From the NCBI RefSeq assembly GCF_018143015.1, contig NC_054755.1:15222778-15286777 (forward strand): DNA of 64,000 nucleotides, given 5' to 3'. This DNA comes from Lytechinus variegatus. Lineage: Eukaryota > Echinodermata > Echinoidea > Temnopleuroida > Toxopneustidae. Shown here one piece after another: positions 23,191 to 34,234 of the stretch. Under the pieces are notes generated by a model. It was not told where the DNA came from. It did not search any database and was given only the letters and a program-made list of their open reading frames with translations. Within the stretch, counting starts at the first letter, position 1. Each line of letters begins with the position of its first letter. The position numbers and the translations under genes were made by a program.

Positions 23191-23352
23191 AAATGTGCTT
23201 TGTGGCGTGCGCCTGTAATCCAAGGTGTGGGGAAGTTACAAATTGATGCAGAGGTTCGAGCCCTGGTCACGGCTTTCGGACGGTGACGTTAAAGGTCGGT
23301 CCCAGACGTAAATAATCATATATGATTGATCTAAGACAAAATTCAAATACAC
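23191..23352 (+). repeat. SINE with 7SL-like head, copy 2
   Basis: It has TGTGGCGTGCGCCTGTAATC, CAAGGTGTGGGGAAGTTAC, AGAGGTTCGAGCCCTGG and then the same body (GTCGGTCCCAGACGTAAATA) and CA-rich tail as 151-322. Relative to copy 1 it lacks the short GGAGGTT duplication before the B box and has an extra segment, CGGTGACGTTAAA. The two copies are thus diverged members of one family. Confidence 0.6.
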
Positions 23353-23999
23353 ACACGTAGTTGTAACAACGGACAAGCCCCTTTCACATTTGGTGGTGCG
23401 ACTGATTACAACTGTTGTAATTGTGTGCAACATAATTTATATTGTAATGATTTCAAATTAACGATCGCACCAGCAATAAATGTGAAAGCCCCTTTATGAA
23501 AGATTTGTCGCAACCACAAGTGGCGTACAGATGGGCTTGGGGCGCTTACCCCCCCCCCCCCCCCCCCCGTTACCCCATAACAAATCATGACCTAGAAAAA
23601 AAGGGAGAAAAGGAAAGAAAGAGAGAGAGAATGGTGAAATATATCATTGTGTGAATATTGTGTCTCAATCTAAAAAAAAGAGAATTAAGAGGAAGAAGTA
23701 AGTGCTAGTTTAATGAGTCATTGTTTCTTGGTGTGATTCTTTTTTGGGGGGTAGGGCTAAATATTTTTTAATGGAAACTCAGGTTGCATTCGATCTTTAG
23801 AGTTGCGTTTTATTGCAACGTTTTCTGCAATGAACTCTTATAGCCCAGACGCACATAGACAAGTGATATATGCCTACGGTTATTTTGACATGATATTTCA
23901 TTTTAAGAATGCAGATACACATACTTTTAAACCACTTTCTTTATCTTGCCAAAATGATGTTGTATTCTGGTTCAAGTTATCCTTTATAGATTGAAATCA

Positions 24000-24165
24000 T
24001 TCTTTCTTTCTCTCTCCCTCTTTATCCCCCTCCCCCATCTATCCCTCACCTTGATTCTTCCCCCTCCCCTACCCTCAATTACGCTCCTCTCTTCCCCCTC
24101 TCTCACTCGTCCCCTCCCTCTCTCTCCCTCACTCCCCACTCACTTCTTCCTCGCCTCTCTCTACC
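24000..24165 (+). repeat. long polypyrimidine tract
   Basis: About 165 nt of C/T-rich sequence directly precedes the candidate exon at 24180. A similar tract (about 40105-40260) precedes the last BRCC3 exon, so it may be part of a splice acceptor region. Confidence 0.7.
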
Positions 24166-24179
24166 ATGTATGTTTGTAG

Positions 24180-24309
24180 GTTAACCTCACTCCCAGGGAG
24201 AACGCCAGTGACACCTGTTGCAGACTCCCGCTTGCGGGTCGATAAGGGCGAATACACAGACATCGATCCACTTATTAAAAGAGAGGATAACTGCATTGGA
24301 AGACGTGAA
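24180..24309 (+). CDS. candidate orphan coding exon
   Basis: A pyrimidine tract and TTTGTAG precede position 24180. The segment is open in one frame for 43 codons (LTSLPGRTPVTPVADS ... DPLIKREDNCIGRRE), and GAA|GTAAGC, a strong donor, follows at 24310. Read through to the left it could also start at an ATG at 24165. I do not recognise the protein. It cannot be joined in frame to the PTB gene at 28305 with any acceptor I see. It may belong to a gene with exons outside my recognition, or be chance. Confidence 0.3.
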
Positions 24310-24605
24310 GTAAGCTTATGGAATTATTGAAGCTTTATTTGTGATATTGTTCATGCGATTTCACGGTAAAATACACCGAGCTCTAAAAATCCGACGTGAA
24401 ATGATTCTCTGTGGTGAGAAGAATTCTTCTTACGACCCAAATAATAATAAAATAAAACATATATAGAATATAATACTTTCAGGGATCATATTTAACTGGG
24501 CGGGCTTTCCAAATTTCTCAATATTATCGTGATTATAATGTCATGCATGGATGCATTTTGCTCAATACCAAATAGTATAAAATGTAGGTATTGTTGACGA
24601 TGTGG
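24310..24605. other. intergenic, no gene seen
   Basis: Ordinary AT-rich sequence with nothing recognised. Confidence 0.4.
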
Positions 24606-24835
24606 CTGATGTTATGAAGACGACGATGATGATGGTTGTGGTGGTAGTGGTGCATGGTGATGACGGTAATGATGACAGTGATGATGATGATAATAATGAT
24701 GATAATAATACATGTAGTAATGATGTTGATGATGGTGGTGTTGATGATGGTGATGATGATGATGCATTGTTATAAATGAAGATGGTGATCGATTGTGGCT
24801 GTGGTGGTGGTAGTTATGATAATGTTGACGACGAA
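24606..24835. repeat. GAT/GGT trinucleotide microsatellite
   Basis: Imperfect (GAT)n with GGT and AAT variants. The histidine-rich minus-strand frame across it is a translation artefact. Confidence 0.95.
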
Positions 24836-25737
24836 CAACCTGCGCGAATAAAAGTGTCACGGTAACTTTTATAAAGTTGAACTGTTAGTATTAATTTCAA
24901 AACAAATAAGATTGATTTCGATAATGAAGTACGATCAACCTTAATACTGTGCACCAAGACGATTCTATACAAAATATCAAGAATACTCGATGAAACAAAA
25001 TGACCCTCCATTTTAAGTGTAAAAATGGCACTTTCTCTTTAACTCCAGTTTCAAAATACTTGTTGAATGCATCCGTCGCAATACGCAATCCCCCCCCCCC
25101 CCCTCCTGCGCATTATATTCCCAATATCGCTCACACTTAATCGTACCAACACGAATTTTCTTCTTTTTTTATTTATTTAATCAATTTCCAAAATATTTCT
25201 TGTACTCCAAACATTAACTCCTTTACACTTATGCTCCCAATATAACAACATACACTCCATTTCTCTCTTTGACTTTATTTTAAAATATTTGTGGTACACG
25301 CCCAACGCAATGCATCATATATACACACATTCCCCCAATATTACACACACCAATCAACACGTACCAACACAATCCAATACCAATGCCCTTTGCAAATATA
25401 AAAGATTTTTTTCAGGCTAGATCGGTCGATATGCAGACCGCACTGATCGATTGTTTTAGCAATGATTTTAACTGGGTAATGATATCATTTTGATGGTATT
25501 ATGTTTAGGTGGTACATAGTGCTAGAGGGGCTTCACTGTAAACTGTAAGTAATTTAGATTTTGTTTACCACATAAATCTTTTTGAAATAATTCATTGTTT
25601 TTGTACATATCAGTAATTCATAATTTACATTATGTTAATGTACTCGAATGCAAGTTGGACTTGGTAAACTCTGGAAGGTTTTTCTTTTAGTTGAAATATT
25701 GTATACACTGCTTTGTGTAATCAGGTGTCGGGTATAT
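24836..25737. other. intergenic, no gene seen
   Basis: A C run lies at 25090-25102. Otherwise it is unremarkable AT-rich sequence. Confidence 0.4.
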
Positions 25738-25975
25738 TTAATGAATGAATGAATGAATTAATTAATTAATTAATTAATGGATGAACGGGTGATTAAATGG
25801 ATGGATGGATGGATTGAATGATTGGAGGAATAAATGGATTGATGGGTGGATAAATGAACGAATGCATGATTGGATTAATGAATGGATGGATGGATGCATA
25901 AATGCATAAATGTTTGGGAGAATGAATGAGTGAAAGAGCGAACGAATAGAGAAAGGAATGAAAGAATGAATTAAT
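25738..25975. repeat. (TGAA/TGGA/TTAA)n tetranucleotide array
   Basis: About 240 bp of drifting tetranucleotide repeats: TGAA, then TTAA, then TGGA and TGCA variants. Two minus-strand open frames of about 80 codons across it are repeat translations. Confidence 0.9.
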
Positions 25976-26034
25976 TGAAGATTTAATTGAATATTTAAAT
26001 TTCCACAAAACATTGGTGAAAATAAGAGTACACA

Positions 26035-26645
26035 TTAAAGGTCAAGTCCATCCCAGAAAAATGATGATTTTTGATAAATCGAGAAGAATCAAACGAGCAA
26101 AACGCTGAAAATTTCATCAAAATCGGAGGTAACATAAGGAAGTAATGACATTTTAAACTTTCGCTTATTTTTCACAAAACTGTGATATGCAAATAAGACA
26201 ATCGATGACGTCCTTCATTCATTAAAAAATACTTTTTCTTTTGTTTCCTATTGTTTAAATTATACAATATTTCATTCTTTTACTTTTGACAATAAGCACC
26301 AACTTGACTGAACCATATATAGTTTTAAACAATGCAAATTTCACATGTTCAGGGAGGGATAAATCGTGTTTCTCTTGAGAGTGAGGAGCAAATTATATTT
26401 CATATTTCATATAATTAAATACGAAAGAAATATAGTGAGTTGATGACTTCATCAGTCTCCTCATTTGCATACTGATCAGGATGTACATATTGCTGTCATG
26501 CGAAATTAAGCGATATTTTAAAATGTCATAACTTCTTTTGTTACATCTGATTTTGATGAAATTTTCACTGTTATGATTGTTTGATTTTTATCTTTTAATT
26601 CAAATAAACTTTTTGTCTTGGTGTTAGGGTGGACTTGTCCTTTAA
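26035..26645. mobile_element. MITE with TTAAAGGNCAAGTCCA ends
   Basis: The left end is TTAAAGGTCAAGTCCATCCC and the right end, inverted, is TTAAAGGACAAGTCCACCC. The inverted repeats extend for about 130 bp (AAAATTTCATCAAAATC and ATGACATTTTAAA occur in both arms). There is no transposase. A half copy lies at 49690-49855 in a CEP63 intron. A distant relation to the element at 58447-58648 is possible. Confidence 0.75.
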
Positions 26646-28180
26646 GTTTAGCAACCAAAACTTCATTTAACATCGATACATCTAGAAATAGACTTTTCTT
26701 TTCTCACTAAGACCAAATTAGAATATGCAACTTGAGTTGTGCTACATACTGTTTAATGGCGGTAATCAAAATTATATTTTCAGATGAGGATCGACGTTTT
26801 CGAGATGGATTTTTTTTTTTAAAAAGTCGATCTCTGAGCAAAATCCGTTCACAACTTGCCATTCAGGTCGATCACGTCTTTTATTTACATGTCGGTAATT
26901 CGAATTTTATTAAAATTTTGTTTCGAATATAATCTGTTTTAGTCTTTCCTAACTTGGTGAGTGTTTCAGATATTTTACTAGTCCCTACGATTGAATTCTG
27001 CACATTGATTGATTAATATGCCATTGTCTTCATACGTTGTTTTAACTAAAGGGCGCTAAATCTACACTTCCCTGACATGCGCAGTGTATCCAGTAACGTC
27101 AAATTTTTGAAACGCTGAAGAAGGAATACAACACCGAGACTGAATAAGGTAGGCCTAGAATATGTCAACACCAGTAGCCGTGCCCCCTTTTGAGAGCAAT
27201 AATAAAACTGTATAATATAAAATATGCGTTTTACCCTTAAGTGTGCCCCTTTTGAAAGTTAGGACCTTCTTTTTCTTTTTCTATTTTTTTTTGCTTTCCA
27301 AGTTTTTCGCGGACGAAATGTTTGACATGAAGACCGGTAATAAATCTATATAACTATTATAAATTTTACAAGATACAAACTATTTCAAAGTAGTTTGAAT
27401 TACCTTGAAAACTGGAAGATTTCTGTTGTTGTTTAAATGATGATGATGTGAATTTTCGGAACCTTGCCCTCATTATGGAAGTATTTTATTCGTGAAGAGA
27501 AAACTTGACGCCAAGTATCTCTTGACATATGACCATGTGCATGGAGATAGTCTTTGATAAATATAGATTTATTTTGTACTTCGATCATTCCCCCCCCCCC
27601 CATAAAAGTTAGCATGTTAAGAATGTGGTTTGAAATATCAATGCAAATTCCATCTTACTTGAACAATGACATGAAGGAAGTTTGTCGTTATAATTATTGT
27701 GATATTATTATGAATGCTACCAATACATAAAAGTTGATTGGCACACTGGCGAATCCGGGTGGCACATCCGGCCCGTGCCGGTATAATAAGTGCCATTCTA
27801 ATACAAGTGTGCCCCCCCCCCTTGAAAGCGAGGACCCTTTTCGTTTAAATCTTTTTCTTTTTATTTTGCTTGTCAAATTTTCCTCGTCCCCTTTGTCATT
27901 ATCGAAAAATAGAAAGTTTTTAATAGTTTAAGTGACGTTTCTTGGCACATGTGCTTTGGCCCTAGATGTGGTCTATTCGCTCATAGAATCACTAAACTGT
28001 TCCCCGTTTTATTCGAAGTCTATATAAGCGGGAGAATCTTCCGGTGTGCTTAGATTCCTGTCACGTGATTCTGGTCATCCTGAGACATAGATGGCCACCC
28101 AACGCCAATAATTCAGACTCAGATGTTGATGTGTTTTGGAGGCGTTTGCATCCATATTCTTTTAATTTTATTTCATTTTC
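26646..28180. other. intergenic with two GGCGGATCC-family fragments
   Basis: Fragments at about 27178-27330 (GTGCCCCCTTTTGAGAGC ... AAGTGTGCCCC ... GCGGACGAAAT) and 27750-27860 (AAGTGTGCC, C run, TTGAAAGCGAGGACC) match the family at 20976-21476. A C run at 27588-27602 is unrelated. No gene is seen. Confidence 0.5.
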
Positions 28181-28304
28181 AGATTACTTTAGAGTGGACG
28201 ATGACGATCGAACTGCTGCTAAACCCAGTGGAGTGTTGTTCATGTTTAGAATGAGAGTCGCGGGTTAAACTATCAGAACAAAACAATATTTGAGGATCAC
28301 CACG
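28181..28304 (+). promoter_or_regulatory. probable 5' UTR of the PTB gene with splice acceptor
   Basis: TTTTATTTCATTTTCAG ends at about 28180 and is a good acceptor. The leader to the ATG at 28305 contains an in-frame stop at 28266-28268, so the coding region starts at 28305. Confidence 0.45.
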
Positions 28305-29183
28305 ATGTTTTCTCAACATAAAAAGCAAACTTTGGCGATACACCCTGATGACCCCGTCTTTCGTGTCGCCTATCTGGGCAAAATTGAAGTCTCCAACGCC
28401 ATAAAGCCGTCTGCTGTCGTCGAAGCCGTTCATGCACTGTGGAAACGCGCTCACAAGATCGGGCCAGAGAAGCTCCCGAGGGTTTCCATCACCCTTGGTC
28501 CTCATGGGATTTTCATGGAGGATACGCGTCCAAACACCAACCATCAGTATCAGTTCAGCTTAGGGAATATCTCGTATTGCATGGCGAACAAAGGCTATGG
28601 GTGCGTTTTTGCTTGGGTTGTGGCGGAGTCAGGGAGACGTCGAAGCAGCGCAAGTGACTTGCAGGTCAACGGAAGCAGCGAAACGGATTCGAGAAGCGAA
28701 TCAGAAGAGAAAAACCCGCGGTGTCACGTTGTTGTTTGCGACAGAGAGGACGTTGCGCGTGCCATGGCGTTGCTGATGACCGCGTACTTCAACTCCGCCT
28801 ATCGTGATCACAAGTCTAAAGAAAAGCTGGAAACGCGGAAGCAGGAGACGCGAGAGATGATCAGCGAATTAGAAAGCCGACTTCCGTCGATATCATCTGA
28901 TGATGACGTCTCCCCCGCCCCATCGCGGTCCGATTCCCGCCAGTCATCTACGAGATCCGATAAGTCGGACAACAGCGACAAGGTCAGTCCTATTCACGCG
29001 ATGGTGGCCAAGGCATTTGGGATGTCACCAAAGGCACTTTCTGAGACAGACTCAATAGCAATGCGGAACACCCAAGAAAAGCTTAGAACACTTAAGGTTG
29101 ACCCAGATAGAATAAACGGGAGAGGAGAGCTTGAGACCATGTTTAATTGGGTTGGTAAAAGTGATACATATGCTCACTATTAG
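28305..29183 (+). CDS. PTB/PID-domain adaptor, FAM43/PID1-like
   Basis: A 292-residue protein encoded in one exon. Residues 13-170 form a phosphotyrosine-binding-like fold of the FAM43/PID1 subgroup: DDPVFRVAYLGKIEV (15-29), ALWKRA (44-49), ISYCMANKGYGCVFAWV (89-105) and CHVVVCDREDVARAMALLM (140-158). FAM43 and PID1 share YLG, LWK, YC.A..VFAWV and the CHAV strand. PID1 binds NPxY tails of LRP-type receptors, whereas FAM43 function is poorly known. A Ser/Glu-rich insert (108-139) splits the last strands, and the C-terminal third is Ser-rich (196-227). The protein is probably cytosolic, with no signal peptide or membrane segment. Orthology between FAM43 and PID1 cannot be settled by eye. Confidence 0.85.
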   Translation: MFSQHKKQTLAIHPDDPVFRVAYLGKIEVSNAIKPSAVVEAVHALWKRAHKIGPEKLPRVSITLGPHGIFMEDTRPNTNHQYQFSLGNISYCMANKGYGCVFAWVVAESGRRRSSASDLQVNGSSETDSRSESEEKNPRCHVVVCDREDVARAMALLMTAYFNSAYRDHKSKEKLETRKQETREMISELESRLPSISSDDDVSPAPSRSDSRQSSTRSDKSDNSDKVSPIHAMVAKAFGMSPKALSETDSIAMRNTQEKLRTLKVDPDRINGRGELETMFNWVGKSDTYAHY

Positions 29184-32100
29184 GAACACTTTGGGGGTAT
29201 TAATCAAAATTCAATTACCCCTAAGTATACCTTCTCTTTCTTCTCTTTCTCGAAGTATCCGTTACCAGATAAATCTCAACTTTTTAAATCCAAATGTTGT
29301 ATCGCATCACTCGCCGCATACTAATCTTGGATATTTGCGAGACAGATGTTCATATCAGTTCTGATGTGGTTACCCTACATCCAAAATTGAGACGGAGTCG
29401 AATGGATTTAACTATTTACATAATAACTCTTTTAGTATCATAGTGGCTATGCCTACCCTTCCCTTTTAAAAGCTCAATATTTTCAATTCCTTTCGTTGGA
29501 TCGGCATTAGAAAAGCCCGTAATTATAGAATGCTAATTTTGATTACATTATGGACTAAAATAATGCAATTTGCAAGAGTAGTGTCGTCAATAATATATAT
29601 GACAAATTAACAGTGCCATTATTAATAAATTTTGATGTACTACATGTAGATAAAAAAAAACATCGTCGACAAACGGAATCTTGTGGGACTTCCATTGTAA
29701 CTTTTTAGAAATTTGAAATGGTCCTATTCAAACAAATCGTCTGCCCTCGGATCAAAGGGAAGATTAAAACCACTAAACATTGATATCAGAACAGCCGATG
29801 GTTTTCAATTTATAAGTAATAGGTCATGTTCATCTGTGTCAAATTGTTTTTATCAAAACGTTGATGACAAGTGGGTTCATTTCGTTACCAACATTCAGTG
29901 ATTATGGTTAAGTAGTTCCTATCGGTTGTAACGTAAAGAGGACGAAAATGTGCACCGGTTATAAGATACAATATTTCATTTATTTCGAGAAATCACATGT
30001 TTGTAACCGGGGTTTGTAAATGATCAGCTTCATCAATATTCTGATAGCTTATTCATATTTTGCTTCATAATTATTTGGAGTGGGCAGCTATGAAAATCAG
30101 AATTACACTTACTTTTCGAAGATTTGTGGCACCAGTCTTTTTTTGCAATCGGTAAGCCAAGTCTATCTCCGGTGGGTTTATCATGATTCATGATTTCTTT
30201 CAACAGATGCGGTTGTAAGTAATTGTACGTTAAATTTGTTTTCTGAATTAAAAATCTCATTGTCATCTAAATTATTTCAGAGTGTTCCGGAATACTACGT
30301 GTAATATTTTGAGTACATAGTAAATATTGAGTAAAGGTATATACTCCATGCTGATTTTCTTTTTTTAATAAAACCCTGAAAATTACAACAAAGTGTGACA
30401 AGGAATAACAAAGTTACAACGTTTTAAATTTCGGCATTATTTTGGTTAAACAGTTATTAGCACGTCTTTATGAATATATATATATAATTATATATACATA
30501 CACAATGAGCAAGCTGGTGATGTCCTGTCTTCATTTATCTATTTTTAATTCTATCACATGAAATTATATTTATTCAATTTTTGTACAATAATGATACATG
30601 TAGTAATTGGATTCACTACAGATTTAGTGTGTAAGATGATCATCCCAACAACTTATTCTGTTTCAGGGGAGACATATTATACACAAGTGTTGATCTCATA
30701 ACATATAAGAAAAAAATGAAAGTGTGGACATGACATCATTAGCTCACCTATGTATTGCATATTCTTGACGGTGTGTATGTAACTCTTTTCACGATTTGCT
30801 AGAAATACTTGTTTTCATATTTTGATAAACTTTTCAGTGTTTTCATGGTGAATAGCACTCAAAGTTTAGATATATTTAAGCCCGGAGTAAATCTTTATAG
30901 GATTCTTAGTGAACACAAAGCATTATATTAAGTCCTACAAAATTATTTCATGATATAAATATACAATATTGTGACCAAACCCAGAATAAATCTTAACATG
31001 GTATAAATTCCATAATTCATATGAAAAAAAACCTTATCATTTGTGAACATTGTTTGTTTCTTGCGATTATGAAACCTATTTAAGTCTTTAAAATAATTAT
31101 TGTTTAATCCTTTTTAAGTATCAGTTTATAGATAAATTTCCCTAGTCTCTCAGTCAACCCAAACATGTAATAACCTTCAGTTTGCCGGAGCAAATGAAAA
31201 TTATTTCTATTAATATGTCTGTATTATCATGAATGCATATACAACCTTAAGATGAATGAATTGTGCCACATAATTATGCTAAACCATCTCTTCATGAAAA
31301 TGCATGTTAATTCGTAAAGTTTAGATTATTTCATTCTCTAATCTGCATTACCTGGCGCATCTTAGCATGCAACAACCTTGAATGCCTTTAAAAATATTTT
31401 CATTATATTTTGGTAATTCAGGGAAACGTCTTCATGGTCTTAGACGATGTAGTTTTCAATGTTGGAGTTGATTGATTATTTTAATTCGATTTGATTAGAC
31501 TGGGCTGGTAGTGGCGTATCTAGCCCGATTAGAAGCATTATTTTTCATGTTTTTGATAAGCCCTCTCGATCCGCCAATGAGGACAGGGTAGTATTTTCGC
31601 ATTCTTGTTCTTAAAAAAATAATTATTCACCTAATCTTGAGTTATTAAAAGTATCTCTTATCCCATATTTATTTTAAACAATATTTATGTCATAATTTTG
31701 TTTTAAATAATGATTCCATTTGGGGTTTTTCATATCTATTTCTTATCATTGTTCAATTACCTTGCTTTTGGACCCTATATAACTATATGCCTGCATTGTC
31801 AGTGTTTAATTGGAAAAAATATTTAGACATATATTTTAATGCATTTTCCTTTAAATAAAAACGTTAGCTATGTTAAACTCTCGGTATGACATGTATAAAA
31901 CATGCTTTTTCTGCTAAAATTTGCAGTAAATTTTTAAGTATTTTCCCCCTTTTTCTTTTCAATAAACCAATTTGTAATTGTTTTTACCTTATTGTTTGAA
32001 TAATCTTTACCTTTTGAACAGAATTTCGATATTTGATGTGTGCATATGTCATACATTATAAGAAAATTCCAATCCATTTCCAGGATCATTAGCAAATGAA

Positions 32101-32640
32101 CATTTGAATTACCCAAACGATATTTAATTGACCTATGTACGACTTGATGCCTTAATTTATGCATGACTATGTAACAATTGTTATTGAACGGAAATGTGAA
32201 TTTCCTACATGGACATCTTATTTACCTATTCGGATAATTCATTTTCAAGATGAACATTTGATTTACCATTGAAAATAAATTATATTGTGCGGACACTTGA
32301 CTTCTCTGTAAGGACACGTTCTTCATCTATGAGGACATAAGTCTGGCTGATGGGACATTTGAAATACCTAATAGGACACTTGCTCTGATACGGCGGATAT
32401 TTGACCTGGAAAACCTAGATATATATATACAAATTACTTTTTAACATTTTGTTGTTGCGAAATGTTGACGCTTGAAAAGGTTGAGTAGTCAGGTCTGAGC
32501 ACTTTATTTGCCAAATTTGCGCCAAAGTAAGGTATGACCGCCATTCATGCATCCAGACATCCACGAAGCCACTATTTTACAGACTAAAATCAAAAGGAAA
32601 ATGCATTTCAAGAAAATTGTAAGATTAACACTGTTTAGTA
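29184..32640. other. long AT-rich region, no gene seen
   Basis: Probably the 3' UTR of the PTB gene followed by intergenic DNA. A degenerate minisatellite with recurring GGACA(C/T)TTGA..TACCTA words lies at about 32200-32410. A fragment GTAGTGGCGTATCTAGCC at 31509 resembles DNA-element ends. Confidence 0.4.
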
Positions 32641-32651
32641 TTAGTTTCAAT

Positions 32652-33295
32652 CAGTGGCGTACCTAGGATTTTTCACGGGGGGGGGCAAAACCGTCCGCCA
32701 TAAAATTTGACAAGCAAAAAAAAAGGTCTTCAAGCTCGTCAGGGGGACAAAAAAGGAATTTCAAGCTCGTCAGGGGGGGGGCAGTCTACTGTGCGTAAGT
32801 ACGATAGTGGTTTCCATGTTTTAACTAACGGAAGTTTCTGCTATTCAGGGAGAATCATGATCAGGGAGAGTGAACTGACCCTTAAATTGGCCTTTCAAGT
32901 ACTTAATGAATATAACACTGAAAAGCAAGAAATAGCAAAAATCCCCCTGCAAAGATTGACTACTAAATGGTGTACAATTATTTGGGAGAAGATAAATGCG
33001 GGGAAGGGGCATTATTCGGCTGCCTATGCAGGTTGGACCCTGTGCTCCATCAATATCCCAAAACGATCCTTAAAAATTACTGTTACAGGTTTTGCTTCGA
33101 TCCGACGATCTCGAGTACCCAAACATATTCCCACCTTAAGAACCGGGGAGGGGCTGAAAGCTTCTGTCCCCACTTTTTTCATAACTGTGTACAAGAACGT
33201 AAAAATGACCATCAGATTGTGATTTTTGCGTGATCAGCCCCCCCCCCCCCGCACACACACTTTCATATCCGTTTCGCGGCCCCTGCTAAATAATT
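32652..33295 (+). mobile_element. probable non-autonomous DNA element, CAGTGGCGTACCTAGG end
   Basis: It starts CAGTGGCGTACCTAGG followed by a G run, as in many hAT-type elements of marine invertebrates. A short AAGCTCGTCAGGGGG repeat follows (two copies). A 170-codon open frame (32707-33222) crosses it. I recognise no domain, its composition is uneven, and it begins inside the repeat, so I do not call it a gene. The right end is unclear, possibly the C run plus CGCGGCCCCTG near 33286. Confidence 0.4.
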
Positions 33296-34234
33296 TTGTA
33301 TCTGAATCCTATTTTTTCAGAGGCAAGGCTGTTGTGAGTGTCCAAGCGTTTTAGATCCATCAATTTATTCCACTTTTATAGCGATGGTATATTTCCTTTG
33401 TGAATCAAATTTCTTTTCTTACCCCTTTTTCACTATTGTTTCTTATCCCGACCGTTACAATAGTAAAATATTAACTAAAAATACCAAGGTTCCTGAAACG
33501 AACTTGATTAAAGTACACTGTATATCAGCAACTTCGATAGGTACAAAAATCCAAACTTACAACAAGAAAACGAGTTAATAAAAATAATCATTCAAAGAAG
33601 AATAAGTAAAGTTAAGAGCTCACCCCCCCCCCCCCCCCCCCCCTCTCGATCTCCCTCTCTAGTTTTAGTTTTAGTATTCATTTTCTATATTTATCAGATT
33701 TCAAGCACTGGTGATATTTTGTTTTGTTTTAAAGTATTCTTTTATTGCTGCTTCTAGTGAATACAAACATAAACTGACTTCATCAATTTCATAACTTCAT
33801 AAATGATACAGCATAATAATTCATAAATAAAACATCAAGGTACCATGAATAAATTAATCCATTCACTTTTCCACTTCACTGAAAGAAATTAAGAAAAATA
33901 ATACAGAAAAAATATATAAACACACCCGCACATCCCACATGCAAAAATAATAAATCCTAATCATTGTATGGGGGAGGAGGGCTTCTTATATTAGAGGCAA
34001 CTCCCCCCCCCCCCCACAAAAAAAACCGGTTCACGAAGAAAACAAGGCCCTCTAGCTAACGTGACGCTCAGCTTATCAGCAGCTGAGTCGAGTCGAGTCG
34101 AGTACGGTACCGGTACGGGTACGGTATACGAGTGGAGATCTCGAGATCAGTGATCAGCTCCGATAGCCGAATTTCGAAGAAAGTCAAATCTACACGGAAG
34201 AAATTTTAATGAAAAGTGCTATCAACCATTGGAA
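33296..34234. other. upstream region of BRCC3
   Basis: Contains C runs at 33624-33642 and 34003-34016 and a GAGTC/GTACGG short repeat at 34086-34135. No TATA box stands out. The BRCC3 promoter and 5' UTR should lie in the last few hundred bases. Confidence 0.4.
34086..34135. repeat. GAGTC and GGTAC short tandem repeats
   Basis: Four GAGTC units are followed by GTACGGTACCGGTACGGGTA-type repeats and an AGATCTCGAGATC dyad, about 100 bp upstream of the BRCC3 start codon. Confidence 0.75.

Noticed and set aside
24612-24860. Histidine-rich minus-strand open frame
   Set aside because: It is a translation of the GAT microsatellite.
25774-26035. Two overlapping minus-strand frames of about 80 codons
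   Set aside because: They are translations of the tetranucleotide repeat.
32707-33222. A 170-codon open frame as a gene
   Set aside because: It starts at the G-rich end of a repeat element, has no recognised domain and no splice or family support.
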